Shown here one piece after another: positions 7,208-9,610 of a stretch of 9,610 bases of DNA. The notes under the pieces are model-generated. The model saw nothing but the letters and a program-made list of their open reading frames with translations. It did no database searches and was not told the DNA's origin. The stretch covers positions 1 to 9,610 of the forward strand of contig JAACEH010000034.1 in NCBI GenBank assembly GCA_011682595.1, read 5' to 3'. Within the stretch, counting starts at the first letter, position 1; the number at the start of each line of letters is the position of its first letter. This DNA is from Anaerolineaceae bacterium (GTDB taxonomy: Bacteria; Planctomycetota; Phycisphaerae; FEN-1346; JAACEH01). A program made the position numbers and the translations under genes.

Positions 7208-7987
7208 TCAGATTCCCTCGGGCAGGCGATCGTGTGTGAACAGACGGCAGTCCACCTCGCGCAGGAGCCGCAGCGTCTCTTCGACCATCACGCGGCTTTC
7301 GAGCAGCCGGCACGTGGCCTGGCCCACCTGTCGGACCTTCATGCAGCCCCATTTCTCGAACAGCGGCTCCATCTTGGCGTAGAAGCGCGAGTGTCGGCCC
7401 GCGTGCCGGTGCTGCGGCGTGGGAATCACGCGGCCCTCGTAATCCACCGTCTCCAGCGGCTGCATCTCGGCCTTAAGGCTGCCCGGAACCGGCGCCCACT
7501 CCTCGACGCAGTGCAGCATTGTGTTAGCCGACAGTCCGCAGCCGATGAAGAGAATCTGCCCGTCGTGTTCGACAAGCCGGCGCCAGGGCGACCCCCGCGG
7601 CCCCGGCGACGTGCATCGCTCGTGGCCGTCAACGATCTCGTCACGCAGCCGGCCCCAGGCGGCCAGCGAATGCGTCGGGTGGAGCGATCGCCGCGCGCCG
7701 GGCATCGTGCGGAACACCTCCGTGACCAGGCCCGTGCAGCTCCTGGTTCGCCGGACGTCGAAGCGCGGCCGGTCCGGCCCGATCTCCTCGTAGCTCAAGG
7801 TCGGCATGGCCAGCGTGCCCCGGGGCCTGACCACATCCTGCAGGGCGGCGATCAGCGCCGCAGGGCCGCCCTCCACGCGGCCGAGGCTCTTCAGCGAACT
7901 GTGCACCAACAGCACGCCGCCCGACCTCACGCCCAGGCGGCGAAGCCCCTGGACAATAATTTCGCGAGTCACTGTCGTTCGAGTCAT
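7208..7987 (-). CDS. AAC(3)-family N-acetyltransferase
   Basis: A 259-residue protein of the aminoglycoside 3-N-acetyltransferase (Antibiotic_NAT) family, cytosolic and acetyl-CoA dependent. Family features in order are: GGVLLVHSSLKSLGRVEGG (23-41); PTLSYEE near 62-68; the FDVRRTRS-x-TG-x3-E-x-FR segment (76-93); H103-P-T-H-S107; G132-S-P-W135; and the N-T156-x2-H159-x2-E162-E segment. Full length for the family. Many environmental members do not give antibiotic resistance and have unknown acyl acceptors, so a resistance call is not justified. It starts 28 bases after the stop of the upstream epimerase-like gene on the same strand, so the two probably form an operon. No good Shine-Dalgarno precedes the ATG (7985-7987), consistent with coupling or leaderless-type initiation. 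The stop faces that of rnc across 99 bases. Confidence 0.88.
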   Translation of the reverse strand: MTRTTVTREIIVQGLRRLGVRSGGVLLVHSSLKSLGRVEGGPAALIAALQDVVRPRGTLAMPTLSYEEIGPDRPRFDVRRTRSCTGLVTEVFRTMPGARRSLHPTHSLAAWGRLRDEIVDGHERCTSPGPRGSPWRRLVEHDGQILFIGCGLSANTMLHCVEEWAPVPGSLKAEMQPLETVDYEGRVIPTPQHRHAGRHSRFYAKMEPLFEKWGCMKVRQVGQATCRLLESRVMVEETLRLLREVDCRLFTHDRLPEGI

Positions 7988-8015
7988 GGGCGATTTCGGC
8001 CAAGTGCCACACGAG

Positions 8016-9191
8016 TTACGAGAGGCTGATTTCTGCGACGGGTTCGACCAGCTCGTCTATGGCGGATTCGTCCAGCCGGACGCCCAGCCCCGGGCCCGAC
8101 AGCGGGCGGATGCGCCCGCGAAATCCGAACCGCGTCCGCCGGCTAACCAGGTCCTGTTTCAGCAGGAAAGAGCCGTAAGAGTTCTCCAGGAACCGCACCG
8201 GCGGCGCCAACTGCAGAAAAACACGAGCCGCGGCCGAGAGGATGCCGCTCTCGCCGACCATCGCCCCGAGCATCAGGCCGACGCCGCTGGCGGCGGCCAG
8301 GTCGGCCAGGCGCAGGGTCTGCAGCAGGCCGCCGTTCTTGCTGATTCGCAGGTTCCAGTAGTCTGCCGCTCCGGCGGCGGCCAGCTTCCTGGCCCCGGGC
8401 ACATCGACCAGCGACTCGTCGACCATGATGGCCTGTTTGGCCTCCTTCCGCAAACCGGGCAGGTCGCTCTCGTCGCCCTTGCGAAGCGGCTGCTCGACCG
8501 CGGTGACCATGAACTTGCCGAGCCACCGGCAGACCTGCCGGGCCTGCTCCAGCGACCACGCTCCGTTGGCGTCCACCCGCAGGGTGACCGTTCCTTTTTT
8601 CAGCGGCGACTTGAGTTGTTCGAAAACCGCTCGCAGGTTCTCCTTGTCGCGCGGCAGGCCGACCTTGAGCTTGAAGTCGCGCAGGCCGAAGACCCGCATC
8701 TTCAACACCTGGGCGGCAATCCGTTCGGGCCGCTCGCCGCCCAGCACTCCGGCGGCGCGGACCGGAATGTGTTGTTTGACCGGCCGTTGGAGAAGGTCTC
8801 CCAGCCAGTCGGCCAGTGGTCTTCCCGCCCAGCGGGCCCAGGCGTCCAGGCAGGCCAGCTCGCAAGCGCACCAGGCCGCGTTGTGCCACACGCCCAGGGC
8901 GCTGCCCTCGGCGGGGCCGCCGCCCAACGGGTCGTCCGAAGCCAGCCGCCCGGCGTACTCGTCCCTGATGATCGCCGCGGCCGACTCGATTGTCTCGCCG
9001 GTGACGTAGGGCCGCGGAATGCCTTCGCCGAGCCCCTCGCTGCCGTCGGCCATCCGCAGCCGCACCAGCAGGCCCTCGTTGACGTCGCGTGCCGCCAAGG
9101 CGTGCCGAAACTTCTGCCGCATCGGCAGCCGGTAGCGAAAGAGCCCGAGCTGGGTCGGCCTGGGCAGGTTGGTCGGCAGTTGCAAGGCCAT
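8016..9191 (-). CDS. Enolase-superfamily enzyme (mandelate racemase/muconate-lactonizing, dipeptide epimerase-like)
   Basis: A 391-residue member of the muconate-lactonizing-enzyme branch of the enolase superfamily, which abstracts a proton alpha to a carboxylate. The N-terminal capping domain includes GEGIPRPYVTGET (55-67). The barrel carries the full catalytic set: K174-x-K176 (KLKVG), metal ligands D207 (DANGAW), E233 (EQPL) and D258 (DES), and the opposite base K285 (ISKNGG). This K-x-K plus K layout is seen in dipeptide epimerases (such as L-Ala-D/L-Glu epimerase), o-succinylbenzoate synthases and muconate cycloisomerases, and sequence alone does not separate them. No menaquinone genes flank it, so an epimerase role on peptides is slightly favoured by inference. 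ATG 9191 is preceded in frame by a stop ten codons up. Probably the first gene of an operon with the AAC(3)-like gene. Confidence 0.9.
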   Translation of the reverse strand: MALQLPTNLPRPTQLGLFRYRLPMRQKFRHALAARDVNEGLLVRLRMADGSEGLGEGIPRPYVTGETIESAAAIIRDEYAGRLASDDPLGGGPAEGSALGVWHNAAWCACELACLDAWARWAGRPLADWLGDLLQRPVKQHIPVRAAGVLGGERPERIAAQVLKMRVFGLRDFKLKVGLPRDKENLRAVFEQLKSPLKKGTVTLRVDANGAWSLEQARQVCRWLGKFMVTAVEQPLRKGDESDLPGLRKEAKQAIMVDESLVDVPGARKLAAAGAADYWNLRISKNGGLLQTLRLADLAAASGVGLMLGAMVGESGILSAAARVFLQLAPPVRFLENSYGSFLLKQDLVSRRTRFGFRGRIRPLSGPGLGVRLDESAIDELVEPVAEISLS

Positions 9192-9278
9192 AAGCGTCTG
9201 AATCCCGTCCTGGCATGCTCAGTTGCCGGTCACCGGTCGCCGGAGCAATCGCTTGAAACCTGTGGACCGGAAGTGCGA

Positions 9279-9307
9279 ATCATAGCCTCGCCCGGGGCCG
9301 GGGCCAA
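9279..9307 (-). promoter_or_regulatory. Possible promoter of the epimerase/acetyltransferase pair
   Basis: Read on the minus strand: TTGGCC at 9307-9302, a 17-base spacer and TATGAT at 9284-9279 (five of six -10 matches). The predicted leader to the ATG at 9191 is about 80 bases. The -35 matches only three positions. Confidence 0.4.
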
Positions 9308-9328
9308 GCTTTTTTGCAGGCTTCCGGA

Positions 9329-9358
9329 TTGTATTTTGGCCGCCGCCCGTGTAATACT
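9329..9358 (+). promoter_or_regulatory. Possible promoter of the ABC ATPase gene
   Basis: TTGTAT at 9329-9334, an 18-base spacer and AATACT at 9353-9358 (four of six). It would leave a leader of about 27 bases before ATG 9392. It is a weak match, but it lies in the only A/T-richer stretch of the divergent intergenic region. Confidence 0.35.
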
Positions 9359-9391
9359 CACGCTCGTCTTTCTTGGTGGAAAGGTCCGGCC

Positions 9392-9610
9392 ATGAGCGCG
9401 CCGATCCGTATTGAGAATGTGACCAAGACCTTCGGCTCGGTCCGCGCCGTCGACAATGTGTCGCTGGCCACCGAACCCGGGGAACTCTACTTTCTGCTCG
9501 GGCCCAGCGGTTGCGGCAAGACCACGCTCCTCAGGGCCGTGGCCGGCCTGGCCGAGATCGACTCCGGCGACATCTACCTCGGCCGGCACAGGATAATCCA
9601 CGGTCTCCGA
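9392..9610 (+). CDS. ABC transporter ATP-binding protein, N-terminal part (cut by window end)
   Basis: The first 73 codons of an ABC ATPase, open to the last base of the window. The N-terminal strand ([21 protein letters not shown]) leads to Walker [10 protein letters not shown] at 37-45, followed by [19 protein letters not shown]. This beginning resembles the importer ATPases of the PotA/FbpC/UgpC group (polyamine, ferric iron, sugar), but the Q-loop, signature, Walker B and any C-terminal regulatory domain lie outside the window, so the substrate is unknown. GGAAAGG (9378-9384) lies seven bases before the ATG, a strong start. It is transcribed divergently from the epimerase gene. Confidence 0.9.
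   Translation, partial: MSAPIRIENVTKTFGSVRAVDNVSLATEPGELYFLLGPSGCGKTTLLRAVAGLAEIDSGDIYLGRHRIIHGLR

Noticed and set aside
7208..7987. Antibiotic resistance gene call for the AAC(3)-family protein
   Set aside because: The family match is good, but environmental members often lack aminoglycoside activity, and there is no mobile element or resistance context.
9290..9316. GC-rich repeat followed by a T run in the divergent intergenic region, resembling a terminator
   Set aside because: Only about four base pairs can form, and no plus-strand gene ends upstream of it.
7806..9395. Long plus-strand open frame opposite the epimerase-like gene (529 codons)
   Set aside because: It is an antisense shadow: the minus-strand frame carries the complete enolase-superfamily catalytic set, while this one has no recognisable motif.

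Overview
The window is a GC-rich bacterial chromosomal segment made almost wholly of intact housekeeping genes. I see no rRNA, tRNA, CRISPR array, insertion sequence or phage gene. The most likely source is a member of Planctomycetota, perhaps a Phycisphaerae-like lineage. This is inferred from the 690-residue YidC with a large extracytoplasmic domain, the MnmE variant that lacks the usual HGG triplet, and the style of the enolase-superfamily protein. It is not proven by any marker here.

Left block (about 1-4731, plus strand): a 54-residue Trm112-like zinc-ribbon protein, a calcineurin-like metallophosphoesterase, the membrane insertase YidC and the tRNA-modifying GTPase MnmE. The last three are 31 and 36 bases apart and probably form one operon. 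yidC-mnmE is a widely conserved neighbour pair. Several starts in this block are GTG or TTG with good Shine-Dalgarno sequences, so naive ATG-based calls would be wrong.

Middle block (4732-7108, plus strand): metK (S-adenosylmethionine synthetase) has its own promoter and ends at a strong intrinsic terminator. It is followed by rnc (ribonuclease III), which has a near-consensus sigma-70 promoter. That promoter is so close to the longest possible rnc start that a downstream TTG start is more credible. A perfect 8-bp hairpin covers the Shine-Dalgarno and first bases of that TTG. The RNase III also carries Cys where the family normally has a metal-binding Asp.

Right block (7109-9610): convergent to rnc is a two-gene minus-strand unit, a mandelate racemase/muconate-lactonizing (dipeptide epimerase-like) enzyme followed by an AAC(3)-family N-acetyltransferase. 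Divergent from it, across a 200-base intergenic region with promoter-like sequences on both strands, begins an ABC transporter ATPase that runs off the window end.

No clearly undescribed multi-gene system is visible. The points most worth a second look are the RNase III active-site substitution, the rnc start-site hairpin, the basic CxC-bearing N-terminal extension of MetK, and the epimerase/acetyltransferase pair of unknown substrate.
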